Shown here: positions 50,353 to 62,450 of the stretch, in pieces
How positions within the stretch are numbered: the stretch's first letter is position 1
Layout of the letters: every line of letters begins with the position of its first letter
Source: Prorocentrum cordatum
Taxonomy: Eukaryota > Sar > Dinophyceae > Prorocentrales > Prorocentraceae
DNA: 64,000 nucleotides
Assembly (NCBI GenBank): GCA_963575745.1
Contig: CAUYUJ010000658.1
Span: forward strand, 529,001 to 593,000
Direction: 5' to 3'
Position numbers and translations under genes: made by a program
The notes under the pieces: generated by a model
The model's database searches: none
Seen by the model: the letters and a program-made list of their open reading frames with translations, nothing else
What the model was told of the DNA's origin: nothing

Positions 50353-53300
50353 TGCACATGTGATTGATCCTGCACGCTTGATTTGTCATCGCGTTGCCTT
50401 TCTTCATGCCTGTGTGTGTGTTGTCGGGCATGCGCGTGTGTTGAATAAGAGCTTCGCTTGTTCCCTCAAAGTAGGTCATTCGTTGCTTCCTTGATTTGAG
50501 TGCTCATTGACCTTTGAACGTGACTTGTGATCTGGTCGACACTACGGTTACCTCAAAGAGGACTGGAGTGTACTCGTCATTCTAGTGGTTAGTTTTGTGT
50601 TTGTCTCAGTGGTGTTGAGACGGTAATCGCTGTTTTAAACCAGTGGTTACTGTATGGTCTCTCGCTGCTTTTATTTTCAGTGGTGCTGAGACGGTAATCG
50701 CTATATGTGGTTACTGCATGGTCTCGCATTGCTTTCAATCTTATAATCTTTGAGTTGCATTCTCGTGTATTGTATACTTGTGCATTCCTGTACAGCTTCG
50801 CTGTCTGTGCACTTGTACTTAATATTTGCAGCTTCGCTGCTTAGGTTCTTCGTGTTTCGGCCTGCTCCCATGGGAGCTCGAACCGGCCTTCGCAAAAGAC
50901 GCAAAAGACCAGGTTGACGGTTCACCGCTGGCGCCAGTGCCTCGTAGAGCTCTTGGGCATCCATGAGCTGGAGGAATTTCGGCGCGGGGTGGAGCTGGTA
51001 CCTCGTAGAGCTCTTCGTTAGCGATGAGCTAGAGGAATTCCGGCGCGGGGTGGAGCTAGTTGGTCGACGCGACCAGAAAGGACAAAGTGGTAACTTTTGG
51101 GTGGTTTTGCGAATATTTGAAAGATATTTGGCCATTTATTTTGAGAAACCAGATTTTTCGCACCTGTAAACTCTAAGCGCACTTTTGCTATCGAAACACT
51201 TGGGGGAACTAACTTCATGTCGACATCAAAGTCATGAATTATGATTTCTCCGTGAAATGATTTCAGAAACTCTATCTTTCGATTCTAAGCACTCTTATGT
51301 GAAAGGAGCTCTACGAGGTTCCCGGCGGTGACCAGGTTGACGGTTCACCGCCGGCGCCAGTGGGCGCTACCAAGTTTCGAAAAGGGACGAGATCATGCTA
51401 TGTGCGGCCTGGCTCATCCGATTCTGGAGCTCTAACCATTCGTTTGGGCTGATAATTGCGCAGAGCGAGCTTTGGGTTCCCGGCGGTGACCAGGTTCACA
51501 TGCAGAGGTCTGAACTCGGTCTGCTACTCGAGCTAGATCCGCAAAACTATTCGTATCGCGCAGATAATCTCGACAGGGGCTGTCCTTTTTCTGTATTTAA
51601 CTCGAGCTCTAGGGGCGCTGCAGAGCTGATACGCACAGGAACTAATACAGAATAATCAGGCGCGTTCGTCTGTTGCATCCACAGGTCTGAAGTCGGTCTG
51701 CTACTCGAGCTAGGTCCGCGACACTATTTGTATTGTTCGAGTCGCCTTGAGAGGTGCTGTCCGGTTTCTGTACTCAACTCGAGCTTTAGAGCTGATACGC
51801 ACAGAAACCAATCGAGAATAATCAAGCGCGTTCGTCTGTTGCATCCAGAGGTCTGAACTCGGTCTGCTACTCGAGCTAGGTCCGCGAAACTATTCGTATT
51901 GTTCGAGTCGCCTTGAGAGGTGCTGTCGGTTTTCGCACGTAACTCGGGCTGTAGGAGAGCTAGAGAGCTCATGCGCAAAGAAACTGATTCGGTATCATCA
52001 GGCGCGTTCGTCTGTTGCATCCAGAGGTCTGATCTTGGTTTGCTACTCGGGCTATCCGCTCAGGCTGAAAAACTGTTTATTCTCTGCTGATTCTTTGGAC
52101 GTAATATATGGTCAGGAAGCTCCACGAGTCCCCCGCGGTAAGAAAGGTTGACGGTTTACCGCCGGCGCCCAGTTGTGGTAACTTTGGGTGGGTTTTGCAA
52201 TCTTTGTGCAAAAATGTAAAGTTCGTTTTGGGAACCGTTATTTTTCTCACCTGTAGTGGGTTCTGCGGCGTCCGCCAGTGAAATTCTCAGGTCCGTAGCT
52301 GCAATATTACTATCAAAGACTTGAGGGAACCGTCGGCCGTTTCGAGTATCTTGACACGCGTTGACGGTTTTCTGTACTGCTCAAGATTTACATACAGAGC
52401 TGCTTCTTACAGAGACCGATTCAGAATCATCAGGCGTGTTTGTCTGTTCCATCGAGAGGTCTGAACCCGCTCTGCTACTCGTAGAGCTCTTGGGCATCGA
52501 TGAGCTAGAGGAATTTCGGCGCGGGGTGCAGCTAGTTGGCCAACCCGGCTCCGATGGACCATGTGTGAACTTTGGGTCGGTTGGACGAACTTTGTGAGAG
52601 ATTTGAACATTCGTTTTGAGAACCGGTATTTTTCGCACCTGTAGTGGGTTATTCCGCGCTCGCCAGTCAAATTCTCAGGTCTGTAGGTGCAGTTTTACTA
52701 TCAAAACACTTGGCGGAACCGTCTTTGGATACAAACATAAAAACGTGATTTTTCTAGTTTTTTGGGTCTCGCTCCAGACTCTTCCTGCATGTGTACCGAG
52801 GAGCGCCATGCGAGAACAGAGCTCTACGAGGGTCCCGGCGGTGACCTGGTTGAGGCTGTAGCAGAGCTATAGAACTCGTGCGCACAGAAAACGATCCAGG
52901 AGCATCAGGGGCCTTCGGCTGTTCTATCGAGAGGTCCGAAATCGCTTGGACTGAAACACTATTCGTTCTCTGCATTTTTTCGACATTTTATATGGTCAGG
53001 AAGCTCTGCCAGTCCCCCGGGGGTAAGGAAGGTTGACAGTTTACCGCCGGCGCCCAGTTTGCTGACTTTTGGTCGGTTGAAAATAACACGTAGAGCTCCC
53101 CTGCAAGTTGTTGCTGGAAGCTTGAGAGTAATTCCGGGGCGCTGGAGAGCTAGTTGGCAAGAGAAATCTCGACGGACCTTTTGCTGACTTTTGGTCGTTT
53201 GAACATTCTATTCTCGAAACTCAACCATTCGTGAGAGCTCTAGTATTTCGTCCCGTGACATTCGATCTTATTCCCGCTCGCCATCTCGATCTCGGCTCGA

Positions 53301-55843
53301 TCGGGTACCTTTTACTGCCAAAAAGCGTCCAGGCGGGATCGGCCGTTTCGAGTCATATTGATACGCGCTGTCAGTATATTGGATTTAACTCGAGATACAG
53401 GACAGCTACACAGCTGGTAAGCAACCTTATCCATTCAGAATCATGAGGCGCGTTCGTTGCATCCAGAGGTCTGAACTCGTCTGCTAGCCGAACTAGGTCG
53501 GCAAACCTATTCGTATTATTCGAGTCATCTTGACAGGCACTCTCGATTTTTTGTACTTAACTCGAGCTATAGGTCAGCTACAGAGCTAATACTTGCAGAA
53601 AACGATTCAGAAACATTCGTCGCGTTTGTCTGTCGAATCCAGATCTCTGAACTCGGTCTGCTGCCCGATCTAGAATCGCGAAACTATTCGTATTGTTCGA
53701 GTCATCTTCAGAGATGTTGCCGGTTTTCTGCACTTAACTCGAGCTGTAGAAGGGCTACAGTGCAGGTGGTCACAGGAATCGATTTGAAGACATCAGGCGC
53801 GTCAGTCTGTCGATTCCAGAGCTTGGAACTCGGTCTGCTGCCCGAACTAGGTCCGCGAAACTGTTCGTGTTGTTCGAGTCATCCTGAGAGGTGCTCTCGG
53901 TTTTCTGCACTTAACTCGGGCTGCAGGGGGGCTGCAGGGCTGGTAATTACAGAAATCGATTCGGAGACATCAGACGCGTCCGCCTGTCGCATTCAGAGGT
54001 CTGAACTCGGTCTGATACTCGAGCTGGGTTTGCCAAACTATTCGTTTTGTTCGAGTCATCTCGAGAGGTGCTGTTTACGCACGTAACTCGGGCTGTAGGA
54101 GAGCTACAGAGCTCGTACAGAAAACAATCCAGAAGCATCGGGGGCGTCCGGCTCTTGCATCGAGAGGTCTCAAATCGCTTGGGCTGAAAAACTATGCGTT
54201 CTCTGCATTTTTTCGACATTAAATATTGTCAGGAAGCTCTACGAGTCCCCCGGCGGTAAGAAAGGTTGACGGTTTACCGCCGGCGCCCAGTTCGGGCGTA
54301 GGGTGGAGCTAGTTGGCCGACACGAGCTTAAGAGACAATGTGACGACTTGGGCTCGGTTTACCTCGTAGAGGTCTTCGGCAAAGAGCTCAGAGGAATTTG
54401 AGGGCAGGCTAGAGCTAGTTGGCCGGGCTGACCAAAAGAGACGATGTGGCAACCTTGGCTTTGCTTTTTTCACTTTATGCAAAATTTCGAAATTCGTTTT
54501 CAGAAGTCAGATTTTCATTTCCTGTAGTAAATCGTAGAGCTTCCCTTAGCAAGTTATTGCTGGAAGCTTAAGAGTAATTCCGGGGCGCTGGAGAGCTAGT
54601 TGGCAAGAAAAAGCTCGACGGACCTTTTGGTGACTTTTGGTCGGTTGACAATTTGGTTCTCGAAACCCAACCGTTCGTTAGAGCTCTAGTATTTTTTCCC
54701 GTCATATTCGATCTTATCCCCGCTCGCCATCTTCATCTCAGCTCGATCGGGTATCTTTTACTGCCAAAAAGCGTCCAGGCGGGATCGGCCGTTTCGAGTG
54801 ATCGTGACACGCGCTCTCGGTAAATTGCATTTAACTCGAGATACAGGACAGCTACAGAGCTGGTAAGCACACCTCATCGATTCAGAATGATGAGGCGCGT
54901 TTGTCTGTTGTATCCAGAGGTCTGAACTCGTTCGGCTAGCCGAGCTAGGTCCGCAAACCTATTCGTATTATTCGAGTTCTCTTGACAGGCGCTCTCGGTT
55001 TTCTGTACTTAACTCGAGCTATATGACAGCTACAGAGCTGATGCTTGCAGAAGCCAATCCAGCATCATCAGTCGCGTTCGTCTGTTGAATCCAGAGCTCT
55101 GAACTCGGTCTGCTGCCCGATCTAGAATCGCGAAACTATTCGTATTGTTCGAGTCATCTTGAGAGATGCTATCGGTTTTCTGTACTTAACTCGGGCTGTA
55201 GGGCGGCTACAGTGCTGGTAGTCACAGGAATCAATTTGGAGACATCAGGCGCGTCCGCCTGTCGAATCGAGAGCTCGAAACTCGGTCTGCTGCCCGAACT
55301 AGGTCCGCGAAACTATTCGTATTGTTCGAGTCATCCTGAGAGGTGCTGTCGGTACTCGGGCTGTAGGGGTACCGCAGGGCTGGTAATCACAGGAATCGAT
55401 TCGGAGACATCAGACGCGTCCGCCTGTCGCATTCAGAGGTCTAAACTCGGTCTGATACTCGAGCTAGGTTTGCCAAACTATTCGTATTGTTCGAGTCATC
55501 TTGAGAGGTGCTGTCGATTTACGCACGTAACTCGGGCTGTAGGAGAGCTACAGAGCTCGTACAGAAGACCATCCAGAAGCATCGGGGGCGTACGGCTGTT
55601 GCATCGAGAGGTCTGAAATCGCTTGGGCTGAAAACTATTCGTTCTCTGCAATTTTCCTTTCGACATTATTTATTGTCAGGAAGCTCTACGAGTCCCCCGT
55701 CGGTAAGAAAGGTTGACGGTTTACCGCCGGCGCCTAGTACCTCGTAGAGCTCTTCGGCATCGATGAGCTAGAGGAATTCCGGCGCGGGGTGGAGCTAGTT
55801 TGCCGACCCGACCAGAAAGGACAATGTGATAACTTTTGGGTGT

Positions 55844-55844
<1 letters not shown>

Positions 55845-55901
<57 letters not shown>
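55845..55901. repeat. Run of 57 T
   Basis: A homopolymer inside a 350-400-bp module, between TAACTTTTGGGTGTG and CCGAAAATTTGAAAG. Neighbouring modules have GGTTTTGCG at this place, so a TTTT tract has expanded (or an oligo-T/A tail was inserted). Its exact length may be a sequencing artefact. Confidence 0.9.
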
Positions 55902-58425
55902 CCGAAAATTTGAAAGATCTTTGACCGGTCATTTTGAGAAAGCAGATTCTTCGCACCTGTGAGCGACTATGAGGGCCTCTGCGTCTTAATATGAGCTCTC
56001 TAGGTGCAGTTTTACTATCGAAACACTTGGCGGAACTAACTTCATGTCGACATGACAAAAATCATGTTTTCTCTTTTTCGAGAAATGCTTCCAGAAGCCC
56101 TCTACTTCCATGCTGAGCACTCTTACGCGTGCAAGGAGCTCTACGAAGTTCCCGGCGGTGACCAGGTTGACGGTTCACCTCCGGCGCCAGTACCTCGTAG
56201 AGCTCTTCGGCAACGATGAGCTAGAGGAATTCGGGCGCGGGATGCAGCTAGTAGGCCGACCCGGCCCCGACGGACAATGTGTGAACTTTGGGTCGGTTGG
56301 GCGAACTTTGTGAGAGATTTGAACATTCGTTTTGAGAACCGGTATTTTTCGCACCTGTAACTCGTAGAGCTTCCCTTAGCTAGTTGCTGGAAGCTTAAGA
56401 GTAATTCTGGGGCGCTGGAGAGCTAGTTGGCAAGAACAATTTCGACTGACCTTTTGCTGACTTTTGGTCGGTTGAAAATTTTGTTCTCGAAATTCAACCA
56501 TTCGTTAGAACTCTAGTATTTTTTCCCGTGATATTCGATCTTATTCCCGCTCGCCATCTTGATCTCAGCTCGATCGGGTAGATATTACTGCCAAAATTTA
56601 TCCCGGTGGGATCGGCCGTTTCGAGTCATCTTGATGCGCGTTGACGGGTTTTTGTACTTAACTCGAGATATACCACAGCTAGAGAGCTGATTCTTACAGA
56701 AACCGATTCTGAATCATCAGGCGCGTCCACCTGTCGAATCCAGAGCTCGGAAATCGGTTTTCTGCCGGAGGTAGGTCCGCAAAACTATTCGTATTGTTCG
56801 AGTCATCTCGAAAGGGGCTGTCGGTTTTCTGCACTTACCTCGGGCTGCAGCGGGGCTACACAGCTGGTAATCAAAGGAATCGATTTAGAGACATGAGGTG
56901 CGTCTGCCTGTCGCATTCAGAGGTCTGAGCTCGGTCTGATACTCGAGCTAGGTTCGCGAAGCTAGTCATATTGTTCGAGTCATCTTGAGAGGTGCTGTTG
57001 ATTTTCGCACGTAACTCGGGCTGTAGGTGAGCTACAGAGCTCGTACGCACAGAAAGCGATCCAGAAGCATCAGGGGCGTTCGGCTGTTGCATCGAGAGGT
57101 CTGAAAGCGCTCGAACTGAAAAACTATTCGTTCTCTGCAATTCATTTCCAACATTATATATGGTCAGGAAGCTCTACGAGTCCCCTGGCGGTAAGGAAGG
57201 TTGACGGTTTACCGCCGGCGCCCAGTAGTGAGTAACTCGTAGAGCTTCCCTTAGCACGTTGTTGCTGGAAGCTTACGAGTAATTCCTGGGCGCTGGAGAG
57301 CTAGTTGTCAAGAAAAATCTCGACGGACCTTTTGCTGACTTTTGGGCGGTTGAAAATTTTGTTTTCGAAATTCAACCATTCGTTAGAGCACTAGTATTTT
57401 TTCCCGTGATATTGGATCTTATTCCCGCTCGCCATCTTGATCTCTCCCAAAAAGCGTCCGGGCGGGATCGGCCGTTTCGAGTCATCTTGATACGCGCTGT
57501 CAGTATATTGGACTTAACTCGAGAGATAGGACAGCTACACAGCTGGTAAGCACACCCTATCGATTCAGAATGATCAGGCGCGTTCGTATGTTGCATCTAG
57601 AGGTATGAATTCGGTTTGCTAGCCGAGCTAGGTCCGCAAACCGATTCGTATCATTCGAGTCATCTTGACAGGCGCTGTCCGTTTTCTGTACCAAACTCGA
57701 GCTATAGGACAGCTACCGAGCTGATACTCACAGAAAGCGATTCAGAATCATCAGTCGCGTTTGTCTGTTAATCCAGAGGTCTGCTACTCGAGCTAGATCC
57801 GCGAAACTATTCGTATTATAGAAGTGATCTTGAGACGTGCTGTCGGTTTTCTGCACTTATCTCGGGCTGTAGGGGGGCTACAGTGCTGGTGGTCACAGGA
57901 ATCGATTTGAAGACATCAGGTGCGTCCGCCTGTCGAATCCAGAGCTTGGAACTCGGTCTGTTACGTCCGCGAAATTATTCGTATTGTTCGAGTCATCCTG
58001 AGAGGTGCTCTCGGTTTTCTGCACTTAACTCGGGCTGTAGGGGGGCTGCAGGGCTGGTAATCACAGCAATCGATTCGGAGACATCAGAGGCGTCCGCCTG
58101 TCGCATTCAGAGGTCTGAACTCGGTCTGATACTCGAGCTGGGTTTGCCAAACTATTCGTTTTGTTCGAGTCATCTTGAGAGGTGCTGTCGATATACGCAC
58201 GTAACTCGGGCTGTAGGAGAGCTACAGAGCTCGTGCAGAAGACAATCCAGAAGCATCGGGGACGTTGGGCTGTTGCATCGAGAGGTCTGAAATCGCTTGG
58301 GCTGAAGAACTATTCGTTCTCTGCATTTTTCGACATTTTATATTGTCAGGAAGCTCTACGAGTCCCCCGGCGGTAAGAAAGGTTGACGGTTTACCGCCGG
58401 CGCCCAGTTATTCCGCGTTCGCCAG

Positions 58426-58945
58426 ATTCTGGATCGATGAGGTGTGCTTACCAGCTCTGTAGCTGTCCTGTATCTCGAGTTAAGTCCAATATACCGAAGC
58501 GCGTATCAAGATGATTCGAAACGGCCGGTCCCGCCTGGACGGTTTTTGGCAGTAAAAGGTACCCAATCGAGCTGATATCAAGATGGCGAGCGGGAGTGAG
58601 ATCGAATATCACGGGAAAAAATACTTGGCACCGGCGGTAAACCGTCAACCTGGTCACCGCCGGGAACCTCGTAGAGCTCTTTCCACGAGTGAGAGTGCTC
58701 AGAGTCGAAGGAGAGAGCTTCTGGAGGTATTTCTTAAAAACATGAACATTCATCCTTTTCATGTCGACATAAAGTTGGTTCCCCCAAGTGTTTCGACAAT
58801 AAAAGAGCGCCTACAGAGCTCATATTAAGACGCAAAGGCCCTCACAGTCGTTTACAGGTTCGGAAAATCTGCTTTCTCAAAATAAATGGGCAAATATCTT
58901 TCAAATATTTGCAAAACCACCCAAAAGTTGCCACTTTGTCCTTTC
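58426..58945 (-). repeat. Inverted segment of the array
   Basis: 520 bp that read as the reverse complement of the array: a monomer leader, a complete hairpin (about 58626-58672, in reverse orientation) and a partial 350-400-bp module. The left junction is GCCAG|ATTCTGG, the right one GTCCTTTC|AGATTTTCAGG. All other modules in the window point the same way. Confidence 0.85.
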
Positions 58946-61097
58946 AGATTTTCAGGTCTGTAGCTGCAGTTGTACTATCAAAACACTTGGCGGAACCGTC
59001 TTTGGATACAAACATAAAAACGTGATGTTTCGAGTTTTTTTGGGTCTCGCTCCAGACTCTTCCTGCATGTGTACCGAGGAGCGCCGTTCGAGAGCGGAGC
59101 TCTACGAGGGTCCCGGCGGTAACCTGGTTGACGGTTTACCGCCGGTTCCCAGTAAGCTATTGCGCACCCCCTGGTAAATGTATCATGGCTCTAGGGGCAG
59201 TATTACTATGAAAACACTTGGAGGAACCGCCTTTGGATGATAATCGGAAAATCGTGATTTTTCGAGTTTCGGCTTTCGCTTCAGAAGCTTCCTTATGTGT
59301 TCCGAGGAGCGCAGTGCTAGAACAGAGCTCTACGAGGTGCCCGGCGGTAACCTGGTTGACGGTTTACCGCCGGTTCCCATTTCTATCTTTGTGTGAAATT
59401 TGAAAGTTCTTTTTAAGAACAGGTATTTTTTCCACATATAGCGGTCTATCTTTGTGTGAAATTTCAAAGTTCGTTTAAGAACAGGTATTTTCCCCACCTG
59501 TAGCGGGTTGTGCCGCGTCTGCCAGTTGAATTCTGGTCCGTAATCACCTGGCGCGTTCTTTTCTCGCATCGAGAGTCAGAACTCGGTCTGGCGCTTGAGC
59601 TAGGTCCACGGAAAGATGGAAAATGAAAGACAAATATTATCCGAGCTTTTTTCTTCACGCTCGAGAAAGCTTTTTCCGTGTGCTCGCAGCAGCGCCGCGC
59701 GAGAACAGAGCTCTACGAGGCCCCGGCGTTTACCTGGCAGTGTTAACTTTGGGTAGGTTTTTGAATCTTTCTGCAAAATTTGAAAATTCGTTTGGGAACC
59801 GGTATATTTCTCACCTGTAGTTGGTCATACCGCGTCTGCCAGTTAAATTCTCAGGTCCGCTGCAATATTACTATCAAAAGACTTGCTGGAACCGACAGAT
59901 GTTTCGAGTCATCTTGACACGCGTTGACGGCTTTCTGTACTTGTCTCGAGATTTAGGGCAGCTACAGAGCTGATACTTACAGAAACCGATTCAGAATCAT
60001 CCGGCTTGTTCGTCTGTCCCATCGCGAGCTCTGAACTGTGTCTGCTCCTCGAGTTAGGTCTGCAAACCTATTCGTATTCTTTGAGTCATTTTGACGAGTG
60101 CTGTCGGTTTTCTGTACTTAACTCACGATCGAGAATAGCTACAGGTTCGCACATGATAGGATTCTGTATCATTAGGCGCGTCCGTCTGTTGCATCGAGCG
60201 GTCTGAACCCGTCTTGCTACCCGAGCTGGGTCGGCAAAACTATTTGTATTCTTTAAGTTATCTTTGCAGGCGCTGTCGGGCTTCTGTACTTAACTGGCAC
60301 TATTCATATGAGACTGATTGAACTGAAGGCTTTTTTTTTTCTACTTACTTCGAGCTGCAGATGAGCTTGAGAGCTCTTTCGCACAGAAATCTTGAAGACA
60401 AATCTATGAATGTGTACCGGACCGGGCAACCCCGCACGAGAAAAGAGCTCTACGAGGCTCCCGGTGGCAAGCTGGTTGACGGTTTACCGCCGGCTCCCAG
60501 TTGGCGGACCCGACCTGACGAGACAGTGTGACGACTTGGGGTCGCTCTTTCAATCTTTATGCAACATTTGAATGTTCGTTTTGAGAATCGGTATTTTTCT
60601 CATCTGTAGTAAGTTATGCCGCGTCTACCAACTAAATCGAGCATCTTGACACGCCTTGACGGTTGTCTGTACTTCTCTCGAGATTTAAGAGAGCTACAGA
60701 GCTGCTACTTATTCAAACCGATTTAGAATCATCAGACGCGTTTGTTTGTTTCATCGAGAGGTCTGAACTGTCTGCTACTCCAGCTAGATCCAGGAAGCGA
60801 TTCTTATTACATGAGTGATCTTGATGGGTGCTGTCGGTTTCCCTTAACTGAAGATTTAGAAGGGCTACAGAGCTCGTACGCATATAAACCGATCCAGTAT
60901 CACCCGGCGCGTTCTTTTCACGCATCGAGAGGTCTGAACTCGGTCTGGCACTCGAGCTAGGTCCACGAAGCGAAGATGCAAAATGAATAAACATATTTTT
61001 CGAGCTTTTTTCTGCACGCTTAAGACAGCTTTTTTTCGTATGCTCCGAGCAGCGCCGCGCGAGAACAGAGCTCTACGAGGCTCCCGGCGGTTACCTG

Positions 61098-61118
61098 GTT
61101 GACGGTTTACCCGTCAAC
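61098..61118. other. Palindromic junction at the end of the array
   Basis: GTTGACGG (61098-61105) and CCGTCAAC (61111-61118) form a perfect 8-bp inverted repeat around TTTAC. The left arm and TTTAC are the normal hairpin loop sequence; where CGCCGGCGCC should follow, the reverse complement of the loop is found and non-satellite DNA begins. Confidence 0.75.
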
Positions 61119-61722
61119 TTCCCATACAGGGACGACGTGTTCAACTTTGTCACTCCCCCAGGCACCATCCGTTCCCTGGAGGCACGCCCTCCCCAACAGA
61201 TGAGACGGGCCTGCCAGTGGCGCGAGGGCGGCCGAAGGGCTCCCGGAAAGAGACGTCTCCGGCCTCGCCATCGCCACCAACCCCCCGCCTTGGAGCAGAC
61301 ACCAGCTGTTGGTCTCTTCACCGGCCAAGTGGGACCCTTCGCCGGCCAGATGGGACCCTTCGCCGGCTGATCCGTTCACCGGCTGATTGTGTGTTTCACC
61401 GGCTACGTCTTTCAATTGAAAGTTGATTGTAGTGCTCACGTGTACGCCACCAAGAACGAGTGTGGAGTGCTAATGTTATGCCGGGCATGTCCCTCTACAG
61501 CCCTCCCAGAAGATCTACCCCTCAGAACTTGTTTTGGAGTTGTTCAAAAGTTGAAACCATGTTTTCCGTATAAGTAAGATTTGAGTTGTTTTGAAGTAGT
61601 ATATGTTTTCGCACACGCACCGCGTCCAACACAATGCTTGTTGTCTTCACTTTGCGCAAAAATCCACAGCCATGATTGCACCATCTGTTCAATATCGGGA
61701 CAGGCACGTGCTCGCGACCATT
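61119..61722. other. Non-satellite DNA before the minisatellite
   Basis: About 600 bp with no gene I can support. It contains a short tandem repeat of the type TTCGCCGGCCAGATGGGACC (about 61318-61390, three to four degraded units). A + frame of 62 codons (61389-61577, HVYATKNECGVLMLCRA) has normal composition and might be a gene fragment, but nothing identifies it. Confidence 0.5.
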
Positions 61723-62305
61723 GTAGGCTATATGGGGCCAGTATCGGCTGTCTCGGGGCCACCATAGGCTGTCTCGGGGCCATCATAGGCTGTCTTGGGG
61801 CCGTCATAGGCTGTCTTGGGGCCGTCTTGGGGCCATAATAGGCTGTCTCGGGGCCATCATAGGCTGTCTTGGGGCCATCATAGGCTGTCTTGGGGCCATC
61901 ATAGGCTGTCTTGGGGCCATCATAGGCTGTCTTGGGGCCATCATAGGCTGTCTTGGGGCCGCCATAGGCTGTCTCGGGGCCATCATAGGCTGTCTTGGGG
62001 CCATCATAGGCTGTCTCGGGGCCATCATAGGCTGTCTTGGGGCCATCATAGGCTTTCTTGGGGCCGTATTGGGGCCATCATAGGCTGTCTTGGGGCCATC
62101 ATAGGCTGTTTTGGGGCCATCATAGGCTGTATTGGGGCCATCATAGGCTGTCTTGGGGCCATCATAGGCTGTCTCGGGGCCATCATAGGCTGTCTTGGGG
62201 CCATCATAGGCTGTCTTGGGGCCATCATAGGCTGTCTCGGGGCCATCATAGGTTGTCTTGGGGCCATCATAGGCTGTCTCGGGGCCATCATAGGCCTTCT
62301 TGGGG
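61723..62305. repeat. 21-bp minisatellite, about 27 units
   Basis: Tandem units with the core AGGCTGTCTTGGGGCC followed by ATCAT or a variant; T/C alternate in CTTGGGG/CTCGGGG. Because 21 is a multiple of three, several frames are open on both strands and give seven-residue repeats (GAIIGCL, GHHRLSW, APRQPMM, AYDGPKT). Two places carry a shortened spacing (GGGGCCGTCTTGGGGCC near 61815 and GGGGCCGTATTGGGGCC near 62060). I see no reason to prefer one reading frame as a real protein. Confidence 0.85.
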
Positions 62306-62450
62306 GAATGTTCCTCGCTTGGGCGTTGCATCTCCGAAAGCGTTCCATTGTCATGTTGGTCACCGTTATCTTCCGTAACCGTTTTGGCCCACACTCGTTT
62401 CTTAATATTCCTTGTTGTTTTGCGATTGCGATGCGCATTGCGAGCATCGC

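Larger units (their letters stand above)
48562..50906 (+). mobile_element. Ret-E2: intact non-autonomous element
   Basis: Paralogue of Ret-E1 in copy 2 of the higher-order repeat. The right target duplication GACCAGGTTG is at 50907-50916; the left (ACCAGGTTG, 48553-48561) has lost its first base to the Ret-G insertion. It has the same 5' end as Ret-E1 and Ret-F and the same 3' palindrome (GCTCCCATGGGAGC, near 50867) with the tail CGCAAAAGACGCAAAA. It is 196 bp longer than Ret-E1, mainly because the ORF is not deleted; a 38-bp stretch of the 3' UTR present in Ret-E1 (about 30708-30745) is missing here. Confidence 0.86.
34797..54580. repeat. Higher-order repeat, copy 2 (contains Ret-F, Ret-G, Ret-E2)
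   Basis: Second tandem copy of the unit at 22875-34796. It holds empty target sites where copy 1 has Ret-D (about 43738-43755), while Ret-F (36962-43085) and Ret-G (44067-48552) are missing from copy 1. A third, partial copy continues at 54581-55738 before the order of modules diverges. Confidence 0.82.
50917..61110. repeat. Satellite/module array, right part
   Basis: 10.2 kb without a gene. The part to 55738 is paralogous to 31131-35950. Hairpins lie near 51332-51358, 52131-52165, 53025-53055, 54252-54285, 55700-55732, 56151-56185, 57187-57220, 58367-58400, 59120-59150, 59340-59372 and 60459-60492. From about 59.1 kb the units are more diverged, with shortened modules (third type, GAGGAGCGC / GCAGCGCCGCGCGAG). 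The array stops at 61110 in a broken hairpin. It includes the T57 run and an inverted segment, listed separately. Confidence 0.83.
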
